From contig NZ_JALKIM010000027.1 of NCBI RefSeq assembly GCF_023050945.1, positions 1 through 46,402 on the forward strand: 46,402 bases of DNA, in the 5' to 3' direction. The notes under the pieces were generated by a model. The model worked only from the letters and a program-made list of their open reading frames with translations, did not search any database and was not told the origin of the DNA. This stretch comes from Anaerobiospirillum sp. NML120448 (GTDB taxonomy: Bacteria > Pseudomonadota > Gammaproteobacteria > Enterobacterales > Succinivibrionaceae). This document shows positions 17,898 through 29,300 of the stretch, piece after piece; the stretch's first letter is position 1, and every line of letters begins with the position of its first letter. The position numbers and the translations under genes were made by a program.

Positions 17898-19066
17898 GGG
17901 GATCTCCTGTTTCCGAATAATTTCTTAAACAAGACAAATAAGCTAGCTAAACACTAATAAGAAGCTTTACCTGCACAGCAAGTAAAGTGTGGCAAGAATC
18001 TATTGTCTTGTAGCCCTAAGTGCTTTGGTCTTTAGCACTCCCTCTGCTAAAACAGCGGAAACAAGAGAGTACTTTGTTTCTAAAAAGTTAGGCTAAAGTG
18101 TGCTTATAAAAGCCACAGGCAAAGAGAAATAAGCATAATGCCTAAGCATAGAGTTTAGAAGGTAAATCCACTCCCTAAACAATCACCAAGCAAACACTAC
18201 TAAAGTGCCAATTAGTAGGGCCAAAGAGCACCTTAAATAAGCACAAGGTCAAAATGACGTTAGTGAGTACAACTGGAGTTGTTTTAGAAAGTTTCTAAGA
18301 CTAAGCAAGAGATAAAAGCCTTCGATTTGGCCTCACGCGCATAGCCGAAAAAACAAAAAATCATTAAATAAAACAAAATATGCGTGGTAGGGAAATTAAG
18401 AAAGCTTAAGCCTTTGGTTAAAGTATATTCCTATTTGCCATTAAGAAAAAACTATGTGGCACTAAATTTATCGACACCATCAGCACAAATACCATAAATA
18501 TGCCAAAATGCCTATACGATATATTGCACCATCTTGGATCCTAGTGTGCTTTTGTGCTCTAAAATAAGCTCTTTGCTACTAATACCTGACATTGGTAAGC
18601 TACTTCCATAATTATGGGGCTTATAAAACCATTTTTCTTTATGGCAGAGTATGTCATAGAGCATTCATAATTTAGAAATAGTCATATGGACAAGGGAAAT
18701 TGCAACTCTCGCAGAGTAATAGCTGACTAATGAGGCTATAGGTTTTCATCACAATAGTGATAAACAGGCTGTTTTTTGATTATTTATCCAACTGACCAAA
18801 GTCATATACATGTAGTGGTGCTAGTGGTTTTGATAAAGCAAATCCTAAAGTGGGGTGCTATAGTTTTAGCTATATTCATACTTACCTGTATTAACTTAGT
18901 ATAAGCCTTAATAAGACCATATATGACAACAAGGCATTTGCTTTTAATGCATTCTAACACCAATTGATTCATGAAATGATGGATAAAAAACCTTGTAGGA
19001 ATCATTTATTGCACATTACTTTCATAGTAAAGTTAATTGATAAATATCAATATGATGTTTGCTATA

Positions 19067-19099
19067 AAAGCAGGTCATAATGCTCTTCAGACCTGCTTT
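19067..19099 (-). terminator. Distal hairpin downstream of autotransporter 1
   Basis: AAAGCAGGTC (19067-19076) and GACCTGCTTT (19090-19099) form a perfect 10-bp stem. On the minus strand it is followed by TATAG, so the T-run is only four or five bases long. Confidence 0.45.
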
Positions 19100-19294
19100 A
19101 TGGGTAGGCTATACTTTTGGATAAGCACTAAAACTAAGGTAGCTTTCTGTTGCAACCCATGAGTCAAGTATCCATGGAAGGATACTCCAATTAAGATAAA
19201 GCCTACATATACATGTATCTTAAGTTTAAATTATTTGCTGCGTTCAGACCTTAGGTATGGTCAGAAGATAGAAAGAGGTTCATTAACAATGAAC

Positions 19295-19331
19295 AAAGGC
19301 ACATTCCTAATATATTAAGGAATATGCCTTT
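19295..19331 (-). terminator. Long hairpin downstream of autotransporter 1
   Basis: AAAGGCA-ATTCCT pairs with AGGAAT-TGCCTTT, with one mismatch and a 9-nt loop. It takes the place of the GGCAG/CTGCC hairpin found behind the other three autotransporter genes. Confidence 0.55.
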
Positions 19332-19532
19332 ATATCAAAATGAACTCTGCATACTAAAGAAACCTCGGAATAGATTTGCCTTATATATCATATTTATCAA
19401 AAAATCGTATAGTTTACCTAACAATTAGGCTAACCTCTAATCATGTTCCATGAAAACAAGATATATATGAGGTTCTTTTAAAATTTGTGTCGAGGTTACT
19501 TTAGTATGCAGAGTTAAGCTCAAATCTACCTA

Positions 19533-19585
19533 AAAAGAGGCTCTCAACCTAACAGAGCTTGCCTTTCTGCCAAGTCTCAAGCCTC
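19533..19585 (-). terminator. Conserved proximal terminator of autotransporter 1
   Basis: On the minus strand GAGGCT and AGCCTC close a branched hairpin followed by TTTTT. The same element sits about 35-85 nt past all four autotransporter stop codons. Confidence 0.55.
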
Positions 19586-19621
19586 AATTTAAGTAGTTTT
19601 AGTTAAATGTTCTATTTAAGC

Positions 19622-22600
19622 TTAGAACATGTAACGTGCATTGGCGTTTACACCAAACTCATCAGTGTTAGAGGAGCCAGTGTAGTTGAGGCCTAAGCCT
19701 AAACCAAAGTTGCCAGTCTTAGCAGCGATGCCAACGGATGCACCATAGGTGAAGTTGTCAACAAACTCAGCCTTGGTAGATACGTCCCAGTTGCTTACGC
19801 CAGTCCAGGATACAGTACCATCAACAGTGTCGTCACCGAAGTTGCCAGTTAAGGTCAAGTCAAAGCTTGGCTTAACAGTCCAAGTATCGGTTACGTACTC
19901 CTTGGAGATGGTTACACCAACAGGGATGGAGAATACATTTGCAGAGCTTGCATTGTATTGACCAACCTCACCAAAATCAGCTGAATCAATGGTGTAGTCA
20001 TCCATGTCGATGCGAGTGAAACGCAAGCCAGCATGTGGAGTTACGTCCATCACAGCAACCTTCAAGGCGTACTGACCAGTTACACCAACGCTTAAGGCAG
20101 TGGTATCAAAAGAGGTAGAGGTCTTGCTAGCAGCAGTGTTAGCCTCTACATCAGAATCGATAGTGGTATAAGAAACATCACCAACGATTGAGAAGTTGTC
20201 GATAGCATAGCCTGCGTAGATAGAACCACCGAAGTAGTCAAAGTCATTGGATACTACAGAGGCAGCACCCTGACCATCAGCATCACCAGAACCTACATTG
20301 AACATAGCACCAACACGTACGCCGTTAGCTAAGGTTACATCACCACCTAAGGCTACGCCGTATAAGGTAATGTCAGAACCGTAGCCTAAGCCGTCAGCGT
20401 CGAAGCCATCAGACTCGTGGCTCTTGTAAACTGGGGTTACCCATAAGCCAGAACCTTGACCATTGTTAGCAATAGTCATAGTACCAGCCTGCTGGCCCAT
20501 ACCGAAGCGACCTGCAACAGCGTCATAAGTGGTAGAGGTAGCAACTAAAGCAGTCTCAGCAGCACCACCAAAATCACCCATACGTGCGGCTTGATCAGCG
20601 GCAGCACCATTGGTATTACGTACAACCTTCTCTAAGAAGTCACTGTAGGCCTTCTTGTAGATATCATAGGTAGGTTTGCCATGCTCGTCCTTACCAGTTG
20701 CAACAGCTACGTAGTTGTTGAAGTCTTCCTTCTTTAAGCTCTCGCCAGCGGTAGCGCTAAAGCCAGTAATCTTGCCGTCTGGATTGATATCAAAATTAGA
20801 CTGTGCAGGGCCTGCAACACCTAATAAGACCTCTTCTTTTACACCTTGGGCTACTGGAGCGCCATCACGTGGATACATCTCTTCCCAGTTCTTGGTAAGA
20901 GTGGTGTAGCCTAATAAGAAGTCACGCATTGGTGCAGAGGCAGCGGTAAAGGCACTATCAACCTTATCAGTATCAAGTTTTAAGGTGCCCTTAGAAACTT
21001 CCTTACCTGCCTCAAGATAGAAGCTCATTAAGCCGTTTACAGTCTCAACACGGATGCTATTAGTCTTATCACCTAAGATCTTAACGCCAGGATTAGTTTT
21101 GTCAGCATCAGTAAATACAGTGACTTCACGAGAGCCATTTAAGAAAGAAGAACCGTCAAGAACAATCTTAGCACCCTTATCGGCATAAACAGCAGCATTG
21201 GCAGATTTAAACTTGATAGCACCGCCATCCTTATTAGCGCCGTCGCCTAATGCTAATACAGCATTGCCGCCTAAGTATAAGTCAGCCTTTTGAGAGGCAT
21301 CTACACCATTAAAGGTCTTCTTCTCAGTGTACTTAGCAACTAAGTCGCCACTCTTATCAAAGGCAGTGTCTAAGTTAGCAGCAGAATCAACAATGATTTG
21401 CTCACCACTCTTTAAGCTTTGTTGGGCATTGATGTAAAGAACAGAACCAATCTTGCCCTCAGCATTGCTTAAAGAACCATTTTGGTCTTGTAAGCTTGCT
21501 AAGTAAGAGCGAGCAGAAGCTAAATCAGAGCCTACTAATAAGGCAGAGTTTTGACCTACTACAATATCACCATTGATTAAGCTGGTATCAGTATTTAATG
21601 GAGTGGTCTTATCAGTAAAGGCACCAATTTCTGCAACGGATGACTCCTGACCATAAGCTGGATCTAATAATAAAGCACCACCACTTAGGTTTACATACTT
21701 AGCAGCTAAGAAGCCAGAAGAGTTTAACTTATCAGCTTGGCTGTACTCACCAACAGAGATGGCCATATCTGGGGCTGACTTTAAGATACCCTCAACAGTT
21801 ACACGAGCGCCATCAATAATCTCAAGCTCATTAGTAAACTCTGCATTACCTGCAAAGTTGGTTACACCCTTGGCAAACTCAGCATAGTTGTTGGCCTTAA
21901 AGTCACCTCTAAAGGTATTGTTACCAGCAAAATGAGTTGCGCCAGTTAGAGTGGTCTTGCCTTTAACCTCAACATCACCAGCAATCTTATTGGCCTCAGC
22001 AGCAGTGGTAGTGCCAGTTAAGGTTAAGTTATTAGCTACTACTAACTTAGAACCAGCCTTGGACTCTAAGAAGCCAGTAGATACCTTACCATCAACAGTG
22101 GTTAAGCCACTCTTAAGCTCTACAGTAGAGTTATCCTTACCTGCTAAGTCCTTTGATAACTTGGTCTCGCCATTCTTGCCATCAACTACTAATGCAGAAC
22201 CTGACTCTAAAGTTACGTGGTCGATAATACCGCCATTAGCAAGAGTTAACTCGCTGTTAGCTAAGACCTTAGCACCAAGAACTACATCACCACTGCCAAG
22301 AGCAAAGTACTTGTTACCAGTGGTATCGCCCTCAATAGTAGTAGCGGTGTATAAGCCAGCCTTCTTAGTGAACTGAACATCAGCACCAGCTTGGGTAATC
22401 TTATCAGTTACAACGGAACCAAAGTGACCAGTTACATTGTCAGTGGACTCAACTTTGGTTAACTTAGCACCCATTAAATCTTCATTGGTGTAAGTTGGGA
22501 GGTAATCCTCATACTTCTTAGCAGCATCGCTCCAAGAAACTTCATTATTAGCATTTGGAGTTAAGCCAACAATTTCAGCATTGCCTAAGTAAACTAAGCC

Positions 22601-25423
22601 TTCAGGTGAATTGCCATCGCCAAATAACTTCTTATTTAAATCCTTTAAGCCTACATCGCTAAACTTGTCGCCACTTGCAAATTTTAACTCTAATGAAGAG
22701 CCAGGATTTGATTTGATAGCACCATTAGTAACATTAGTGTCAAAATCAGAAGCAAATTTTACCTTACCATCAGCATCAGTTTGGATGGCCTTGATAGCAT
22801 CGCCCTGAATGGTTAACTTAGAGTCTTTGTTAAGAACAATAGCACCAGCAGCTAACTTAACGCCAAATAAATCATCAGAGGAGTCACCAGACTTCTGATT
22901 ATCATCCCACTTACCATTAAGAACCATGTTGCCGCTAACAGCTACGCTACCAGTTACATCAACTGCATTAGCAGTTAAAGTACCTACAGAATTAACTGTT
23001 AGACCAGAAGCTTTAGCTACAGTTAACTTATCAGAGACAGTTAAATTAGCAGTGATCTTATTGCCTTCAGCGTCAACTTCACCACCTGCAGAACCAATAG
23101 CAAATGCAGTACTATCAGCACCAACAGTTACGGTCTTAGCGGCAGTCCATGAGCCTGCTAAAATATTTACAGAGCCGCTAGAGTTATCAAGAGCAGCTGT
23201 AATGTTGCCACCACCAACAGAGGTAGCATACGCTGGATCAGAGCCCTCAACTGGGACAATCTTACCTAACTTTAATACTGAATTAGCTGATGAAAGCTCA
23301 ATGTCCTTGTCAGAATCTAAACCAGATAATACAGTAAAGTTACCAGAATCAAGGGAGAACGCAGTTGTTGTTGTGTCACTTGCCTTTAACTTGAGAACAA
23401 GCTTATCAGCCTGAATATAGCCATCTTTACTAATGTCAACAGCTTTAGTAGTTAGATTAGTTAAAGTAAGAGTTTCTGCAACATCTAATTTGCCACCTGA
23501 ATTACTTGAATTTTTATCAAAGTTGATAGTTGCAGTTGTTGGTGCTGTTGAGCTGTCAGTTGAACCTAACATAGCACCATCAATTGAGAGGCTGTCGGTA
23601 ATCTCTAAGGTACCGCCCTTTGCTAAGTTGATTGAGCTTGCTTTTTGAGCAGTACCTACTTTTTTAACAATTGAAGTGACATCTGCACCTTCTAGAATTA
23701 AAGTACCGCCATCAGAAGCTTTTACTGCGATAACATCTGCATCTACATCAGCGGTTGCATCTAACTTAACTTCATTAGCGCCAGATAAATCTAAAACAGC
23801 GTTACTTCCTGAAACTAGAATAGAGCCGCTGCCATTGCTTTTAGATAGTTTTAAAGTAACAACACCATTCTTAAGAGCAAGCTTTGAGGCTACTTTATCG
23901 CCACCAGTTTTTACTGGTTCAGCACTTGTAACACTTAAAGAGCCCTTAGTTAAGGTTACATTCTCACCAAAGGTATAGTTACCAGCAGCAACAGTTAAGC
24001 TCTTGCCTTCTGTTACATTGATAGCCTTGCCAACGATAGTGCCATCTTGAGCTACCTTGATTGCATTACCATCAGCGTCTTTGCCGTCGCCCATAGCCTT
24101 TAAGGTAACTGCATCTTGTAATTTGTACTCACCATCAGACTCGATTGTAAGGTTCTTTGCCTCTAAAGAAGCAGCACCAATTGCTTCAGTACCACCTAAT
24201 GTTAAAGTTCCAGTTGCAACAATATTAGCATTAGTTTTTGTGCCAGAAAGTGGGGCTTTTGCAACAACATTAGTTGCGCTGAGTTTAGCTTTAGCATGAC
24301 TCATTGTAATTGAGCCAACTTCAGCAGAAGCTGCAAACTTGTAATCAGCTAAATCAATATTACCTGATACAACTACAGAGCCAGATTGAGCAATATCTAA
24401 TACGCCTTTCTTGTCGCCTTTTAAGAAATTATCAAAGGTAGTCTTGCTTAAAGAAAGAGTTGCCTCTGTAGTATCTCCACCAATTTTTAAATTACCAGCC
24501 TTGGTGGCAGCAGTGCTATCTGATGAAGTGTTAGCAACTACTACACCATCGTTAAGAATTAACTTGCCAGCCTTTAAATTAAGAATAGCGCCAGAAGTGC
24601 CATTACCACCAATATTAATAGTGGAGCCAGAAACTAATTGTAATGTTTCCTCGTCTTTATTTTTTGTGGACGGCACATCAGCTAACTCAACAGTGGCTGT
24701 TTTTCCTTCTTTAACTGATAAGGTTACTTTAACATTGGAACCATAATTTTTGATAGTTGAATTATCTTCAACGGAGATGGTTGCACCAGATGCATTAGAG
24801 ATATCACCTTCCCAAGTAGCCTTGGTTAAATTAACTTTAGCACCATCAGCTAAGGTATAGACAGTATCACCGCTACCAAACTTTAAGTTATCATCAGCAG
24901 CAGTAATGGTTAAAACACCACTCTTGCCTAGAGCTACACTATTGACTCCAACAGTTGTTTCCTTGCCTGTAGTGTTTGCTACAGTCAGGGTACCTTCTTG
25001 GATATCAAATGCATGGATATTTAAAGTGGTGCCAGAATCGGCAGAACCATCACCAACAGCTAATGCAGATCCAGTAGTAGCTAACTTGATGGTACCTCTT
25101 TCTGCAGTTAAAGAAACAGCATTATCAGTACCTTGAACCTTATTGTTAGCCCCAGTTAGAGATAGGATAAAGCCATCTGCTTTAGTATTGTTGGCTGTTA
25201 CAGCAGCAGATGCGCCAGTTACTGAAAGAGTTCCAGTTAAGTCTTGGCCATTTAATGCTTCCCAAGTAGTTTTACTGTTTACAGTCTCAGCAGCCTGAGC
25301 TTGGCCTACGGCTAAGCCCATGGTTACGACAGCGGCGGTGGCTAAGCCTTTGAAGTATGCATTCTGGAAGATTGCACGGTATTGGGCCATTAAGAACTTA
25401 ATGGCGTTATTTGTTTGCTTCAT
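19622..25423 (-). CDS. Autotransporter 1 (type A barrel), giant outer-membrane adhesin-like protein
   Basis: This is a 1933-residue type Va secreted protein. A 44-residue signal region starting MKQTNNAIKFL has a charged extension before the hydrophobic core and ends GQAQA, a likely Sec signal-peptidase site. The passenger (about 45-1600) is Gly/Asn/Thr/Lys-rich with recurring LTL..G and NGxxL strands typical of beta-helix passengers. A short helix region leads to the autotransporter barrel (~1660-1933), which ends YMF. No cysteine is visible. The barrel and most of the passenger are close to autotransporter 3. Residues ~45-170 (AETVNSKTTWEALNG) instead resemble autotransporter 4, so the gene is a mosaic. 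The ATG is shared by all four copies, but no Shine-Dalgarno is visible. Adhesion or autoaggregation is likely for the family; no specific ligand can be named. Confidence 0.9.
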   Translation of the reverse strand: MKQTNNAIKFLMAQYRAIFQNAYFKGLATAAVVTMGLAVGQAQAAETVNSKTTWEALNGQDLTGTLSVTGASAAVTANNTKADGFILSLTGANNKVQGTDNAVSLTAERGTIKLATTGSALAVGDGSADSGTTLNIHAFDIQEGTLTVANTTGKETTVGVNSVALGKSGVLTITAADDNLKFGSGDTVYTLADGAKVNLTKATWEGDISNASGATISVEDNSTIKNYGSNVKVTLSVKEGKTATVELADVPSTKNKDEETLQLVSGSTINIGGNGTSGAILNLKAGKLILNDGVVVANTSSDSTAATKAGNLKIGGDTTEATLSLSKTTFDNFLKGDKKGVLDIAQSGSVVVSGNIDLADYKFAASAEVGSITMSHAKAKLSATNVVAKAPLSGTKTNANIVATGTLTLGGTEAIGAASLEAKNLTIESDGEYKLQDAVTLKAMGDGKDADGNAIKVAQDGTIVGKAINVTEGKSLTVAAGNYTFGENVTLTKGSLSVTSAEPVKTGGDKVASKLALKNGVVTLKLSKSNGSGSILVSGSNAVLDLSGANEVKLDATADVDADVIAVKASDGGTLILEGADVTSIVKKVGTAQKASSINLAKGGTLEITDSLSIDGAMLGSTDSSTAPTTATINFDKNSSNSGGKLDVAETLTLTNLTTKAVDISKDGYIQADKLVLKLKASDTTTTAFSLDSGNFTVLSGLDSDKDIELSSANSVLKLGKIVPVEGSDPAYATSVGGGNITAALDNSSGSVNILAGSWTAAKTVTVGADSTAFAIGSAGGEVDAEGNKITANLTVSDKLTVAKASGLTVNSVGTLTANAVDVTGSVAVSGNMVLNGKWDDNQKSGDSSDDLFGVKLAAGAIVLNKDSKLTIQGDAIKAIQTDADGKVKFASDFDTNVTNGAIKSNPGSSLELKFASGDKFSDVGLKDLNKKLFGDGNSPEGLVYLGNAEIVGLTPNANNEVSWSDAAKKYEDYLPTYTNEDLMGAKLTKVESTDNVTGHFGSVVTDKITQAGADVQFTKKAGLYTATTIEGDTTGNKYFALGSGDVVLGAKVLANSELTLANGGIIDHVTLESGSALVVDGKNGETKLSKDLAGKDNSTVELKSGLTTVDGKVSTGFLESKAGSKLVVANNLTLTGTTTAAEANKIAGDVEVKGKTTLTGATHFAGNNTFRGDFKANNYAEFAKGVTNFAGNAEFTNELEIIDGARVTVEGILKSAPDMAISVGEYSQADKLNSSGFLAAKYVNLSGGALLLDPAYGQESSVAEIGAFTDKTTPLNTDTSLINGDIVVGQNSALLVGSDLASARSYLASLQDQNGSLSNAEGKIGSVLYINAQQSLKSGEQIIVDSAANLDTAFDKSGDLVAKYTEKKTFNGVDASQKADLYLGGNAVLALGDGANKDGGAIKFKSANAAVYADKGAKIVLDGSSFLNGSREVTVFTDADKTNPGVKILGDKTNSIRVETVNGLMSFYLEAGKEVSKGTLKLDTDKVDSAFTAASAPMRDFLLGYTTLTKNWEEMYPRDGAPVAQGVKEEVLLGVAGPAQSNFDINPDGKITGFSATAGESLKKEDFNNYVAVATGKDEHGKPTYDIYKKAYSDFLEKVVRNTNGAAADQAARMGDFGGAAETALVATSTTYDAVAGRFGMGQQAGTMTIANNGQGSGLWVTPVYKSHESDGFDADGLGYGSDITLYGVALGGDVTLANGVRVGAMFNVGSGDADGQGAASVVSNDFDYFGGSIYAGYAIDNFSIVGDVSYTTIDSDVEANTAASKTSTSFDTTALSVGVTGQYALKVAVMDVTPHAGLRFTRIDMDDYTIDSADFGEVGQYNASSANVFSIPVGVTISKEYVTDTWTVKPSFDLTLTGNFGDDTVDGTVSWTGVSNWDVSTKAEFVDNFTYGASVGIAAKTGNFGLGLGLNYTGSSNTDEFGVNANARYMF

Positions 25424-25860
25424 TTGTATTTAAAAAAATGAAAGATAATGTGTTTGTTTTGTCTTAGCGCTTTAAATTGCAGTTTATGGCCATAGCAAAA
25501 GAGCACGCTTAGTACTGAGCATGATAGTTTTTACTAGAAATTGGGAGGCTATAAGCTTGTGATATGATGTAAGAGTTAACTTCAGTTAATAAAGTCTTAC
25601 AAGATAGGGGCAAGATAAAGAGCGATAAGGCTAAACGCCTTAAATGATTTTGTACAAGTAAAATGATTAACTTGTAGCTAAGAGGTAAAAGTAGCAAAGA
25701 CCTTATAATGATAAGCACGCTAAAGCTTATATTAGTTCAAGTCTATTTTCTATTTAATGCTACTAGTGCGGGAAAGATAAGACAAAACATAAGAAAGAGC
25801 TCGAAAAGACGAATGAGCCCATGGCGGGTGTTTTAAGACGATGCGTCTAGAATTTAGTCG
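25424..25860 (-). promoter_or_regulatory. Conserved structured leader of autotransporter 1 (type A)
   Basis: Coordinates are on the plus strand; elements are read on the minus strand. A TAAGACAAAACA arm at 25778-25789 is the perfect inverse of TGTTTTGTCTTA at 25455-25466, whose end is 31 nt before the ATG. Between them lie an invariant CCCGCACTAGTAG (25760-25772) and hairpin ATAAGC-TTTAGCGT-GCTTAT (25711-25730). These are followed by a 24-nt block identical in all four leaders (25671-25694), hairpin TACAAGT/ACTTGTA (25653-25676) and hairpin AAGGC/GCCTT (25627-25641). The promoter position is not resolved. Confidence 0.6.
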
Positions 25861-25873
25861 AAAAAAAAAAAAA
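25861..25873 (-). repeat. Homopolymer tract A13 (T13 on the gene strand) upstream of autotransporter 1
   Basis: Thirteen A lie between GTCG and GCATAAATTGTGCC, 438 bp upstream of the ATG. The same flanks surround tracts of 17, 12 and 14 at the other three genes. Confidence 0.85.
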
Positions 25874-26180
25874 GCATAAATTGTGCCTATATTGTTGAAA
25901 TCTAATAAAAAATTACCTTTTCCCGCAAAATATCTAATTTGGTAGTTTGTAATTGTTAGAAGTGTCTCATAGCTGAGCAAACTTAAAAGAAGAGAAAAGC
26001 CTAATTGGAAGCAAGTTTACGGTATGACAGTGTGATGTGAACTATCACAAAGAATAGATTTTAATTGATATTAATCAATTTGTATATTAAGAACATTTCC
26101 TAACAATAAGGTCTTGTTTATCAAATTTCCAATTTGCTGAGCGGGCGTTTTAAACTTTAAAAGTATTTTGCTAAAAGCCA
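25874..26180. other. Spacer between the autotransporter 1 tract and autotransporter 2 terminators
   Basis: No gene is seen. The word TGAGCGGGCGTTTT near 26139 recurs in or near the other autotransporter flanks (32137, 39759 and, changed by one base, 45823). Confidence 0.45.
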
Positions 26181-26218
26181 AAAGGCAGTTCGCTTATTTT
26201 AATAAGCGTCCTGCCTTT
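26181..26218 (-). terminator. Distal terminator of autotransporter 2
   Basis: AAAGGCAG and CTGCCTTT enclose CGCTTATT/AATAAGCG with a small internal mismatch. T-rich sequence flanks the hairpin. It matches the hairpins behind autotransporters 3 and 4. Confidence 0.75.
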
Positions 26219-26236
26219 TGTATTTTGGACTATCTC

Positions 26237-26289
26237 AAAAGAGGCTCTCAATCTAGCAGAGCTTGCCTTTCTGCTAAGTCTCAAGCCTC
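26237..26289 (-). terminator. Conserved proximal terminator of autotransporter 2
   Basis: GAGGCT/AGCCTC closing stem (26241-26246 with 26284-26289) followed by TTTT on the minus strand, about 36 nt past the stop codon. Confidence 0.55.
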
Positions 26290-26324
26290 AATTTAAGTAG
26301 TTTCGTTAAATGCTCTATTTAAGC

Positions 26325-29300
26325 TTAGAACATGTAACGTGCATTGGCGTTTACACCAAACTCATCAGTGTTAGAGGAGCCAGTGTAGTTAACACCTAAG
26401 CCTAAACCAAAGTTGCCAGAGGTAGCTGATACACCAACAGCTGCACCATAGGTGAAGTTGTCCATGATCTCAGACTTAACAGTGGTAGATAAGTTGGAGA
26501 AGCCATTCCACTTAGCGGTAGCCTCAGCCTCGTCATCACCAAAGTTGCCAGTTAAGGTCAAGTCAAAGCTTGGCTTAACAGTCCAAGTATCAGTTACATA
26601 CTCCTTAGCGATGGTTACACCAACTGGTACAGAGAAGATATTGAGGCTATCGCTATCATTCTGTGAGTAAGCAGTGGAGTAGTCATCCATATCAATCATA
26701 GAGTAACGTAAGCCAGCGTGTGGGGTTACGTCCATACCAGCAACAGATAACTTGTACTGACCAGTAATGCCTACAGAAAGGTTGGTAGAATCGATAGAGG
26801 CATTTACCTTACCTAAGTCGGTGTTGCCCTCAATATCGTTGTCTACAGCAGTGTAGGTAACGTCAGCTACTAAGGAGAAGGCATCCATGCTGTAGCCAGC
26901 ATATAAGCCTAAGCCGTAGTAATCAAAGTCGTTAGATACGTTAGAACCTAAGCCCTGACCGTCTGCATCACCAGAACCTACATTGAACATACCACCAACC
27001 TTGAAGTTTGGAGCAACTTCAATGTCAGCACCTAAGGCTAAGCCATAAAGCTTAACATCAGCACCGTAGGACTTGTTGTCAGCAGCAAAGCCGTCAGACT
27101 CAGCGCTCTTGTAAACTGGAGTTACCCAGATTGCGCCGCCCTGACCGTTAGCAGCTGCGCTTACGCCACTTACACCAACACACATGCGAGCGGAAATAGC
27201 CTCGTAGGTCGAAGCACCAGCCTCAATAGCAGCCTGTGGTGCGCCACCAAATACAGCTAAACGTGCATTGGTTTCAGCATCGATAGCAGAGCCATTGTTG
27301 TAAACAATGTTGTCGATTAACTCGTTCTTTGGAGCGAAGTAAACTGCACCAGTCTTAGCATCAACCTGCTCGTTTGCTAACTTCTTCACTAACTCTGAAT
27401 CAGGAGTGAACTCATTCTTGAACTCAGGATCAGTGTAGTACTTATCAGCATTCTTATAGAAGCCAGTAGCATCACCATAAACAACATCTTGTTCAACATT
27501 TGGATCAGCCTTTACAGCCTCATAGTTCTTATGACCATAAGCAACAGACATTAAGGTGTCAGCAACAGGAGCGGAAATACCTGCTAAGTCGCCCTTCATC
27601 TTAGTGTCATTTACTGATAAAGCTAAAGTATCAGTGTTTAAGTCAGTAATATCCTGAGTGAACCAGCCATTGATGGTTTCTACACGTAATACTTTCTTTT
27701 GCTCTGCATTTACAGAAGCACTATCAAGAGTTAAGGCAGTACCATCAAATAACTTCTCGCCCTTAACCTTAGCAACAACATTAGAGCCAGTTAAGAGAAC
27801 TTTGGCACCCTCACCAGCATAAACTGCTGAGTTGTTTTGTAAGGTAACAGGAGCCTTGGTACCCTCAAATGCCTGAGCATCAACAGCTAAAGCAGAGTTC
27901 TTACCTAAGTATAAAGCTTGAGTTGGAGCAGTGGCATTTTGGTAGTCAGTTAAAGACTTGGTGGAGTCAACAACTAGCTTATCATTAGCACCTAAAGTAA
28001 TTGACTTGGCGGTGTAAGCTACAGCACCAATCTTATCCTTATCTAGAGCACCATTAGCCTTGAATAAAGGAGCTAACTCAGACTTAACAGCAGCTAAAGC
28101 AGCAGCCTTATCAGTGGTGTCTAAGCCAACAGCTAAAATAGAGTTCTGTAAAGCTACAGCAGTACCACCTAAAGAACCTGCATCAGTCTTGTCAGCTGCT
28201 GGTGCATTGGTTAAATCACCAGTTACCACTATAGAGCTTGCTACATTGTAGGATGGATCTACATATAAAGTACCACCAGCTAAAGTTAACTTGTCAGTTA
28301 CTAAGTATGCAGAAGCACCATCTACTAAGGCTTCAGAAGGCTCAGTGCCAACAACTAACTGCTTGGTAGAAGCAAGTTTTACATCAGTAGCAAAAGTCTG
28401 GCCTTGAGTAATCTTAGCGTTATCTTGGAAGGTTGCTACGCCTAAAGTATTGCTCTTACCTGAAAGAGTTGCAGCCTTCTGGAAGGTTACATTGCCAAGA
28501 ACATTGTTTTGACCAGCTAATTCAGTCTCACCAGCAAAGGTTGAAGTGCCAGCAACCTTTAAATCACCCTTAATTACGCTCTTAGTATCTTTATTTGAGG
28601 TGGTTAAGTTGGTGGTAATATCTAATGAAGTACCTTCTTGGGTATTAATAGAACCAACCTTTACACTCTCGTTAACCTTAACTTGAGCATCGCCATTTAA
28701 AGATAGAGAGGTCTCAGCACCTTTACCATCAATCTTAGCAATAGTGTTAGAGCCATCTGTTACGATGAGCTGAGTTACATTGTTAGCAGTACCATTAGTT
28801 AAAGTAATCTTGTTAGCAGTGCCGCCATTCTTTAAGTGTAAGAAGCCAGAGGCATTTACAGATAAGTCTACAGTAGTGCCTGACTGGTTGTTTGCAAAGC
28901 CCTTGGAACCATCATTTAAGGTTGCGCCTGCAATGGTAATATCTGATACAGAGCCCTCAGCCTGTAAGTTGCCAACAACACCAGTTACAGCATCACCTGG
29001 CTTAATGCCAGTAACCGTAGCCTTTTCTAAGTTGGCAATCACAACATTGTTAAGATCTTCAATCTTCTTGAGCTCTTCATGAGTAATGGTGTAAGAGCCA
29101 TCTTCTTGTTGTACTACACCAGCATCAGTAATAACTGCCTTGCTTAAGTCGAGGTAGCCATTACCATCAGGGTTAGATACGAACTCTTTACGTAAAGCAG
29201 CAATTTGAGCGGTAGTAAACTCAGTGCCCTCAGCAAAAGCAAGCTTTAAGGTACCAAAGTTGTCTAACTTAACAGTGTTAGCAAAAGGATCCTTATTAGC

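Larger units (their letters stand above)
17898..19536. other. 1.6-kb non-coding region between MFS gene and autotransporter 1
   Basis: No credible gene was found. A 67-codon frame at 18802-19005 has no ribosome site and no recognisable content. It contains the MFS promoter region and two strong hairpins near 19067 and 19295 that may end transcription from autotransporter 1. Confidence 0.5.

Noticed and set aside
18802-19005. 67-codon minus-strand frame
   Set aside because: No ribosome site, odd composition, and isolated in a non-coding region.
25750-25980. 76-codon minus-strand frame across the homopolymer tract upstream of autotransporter 1
   Set aside because: The frame depends on tract length and is not conserved at the other three loci; it is control-region sequence.
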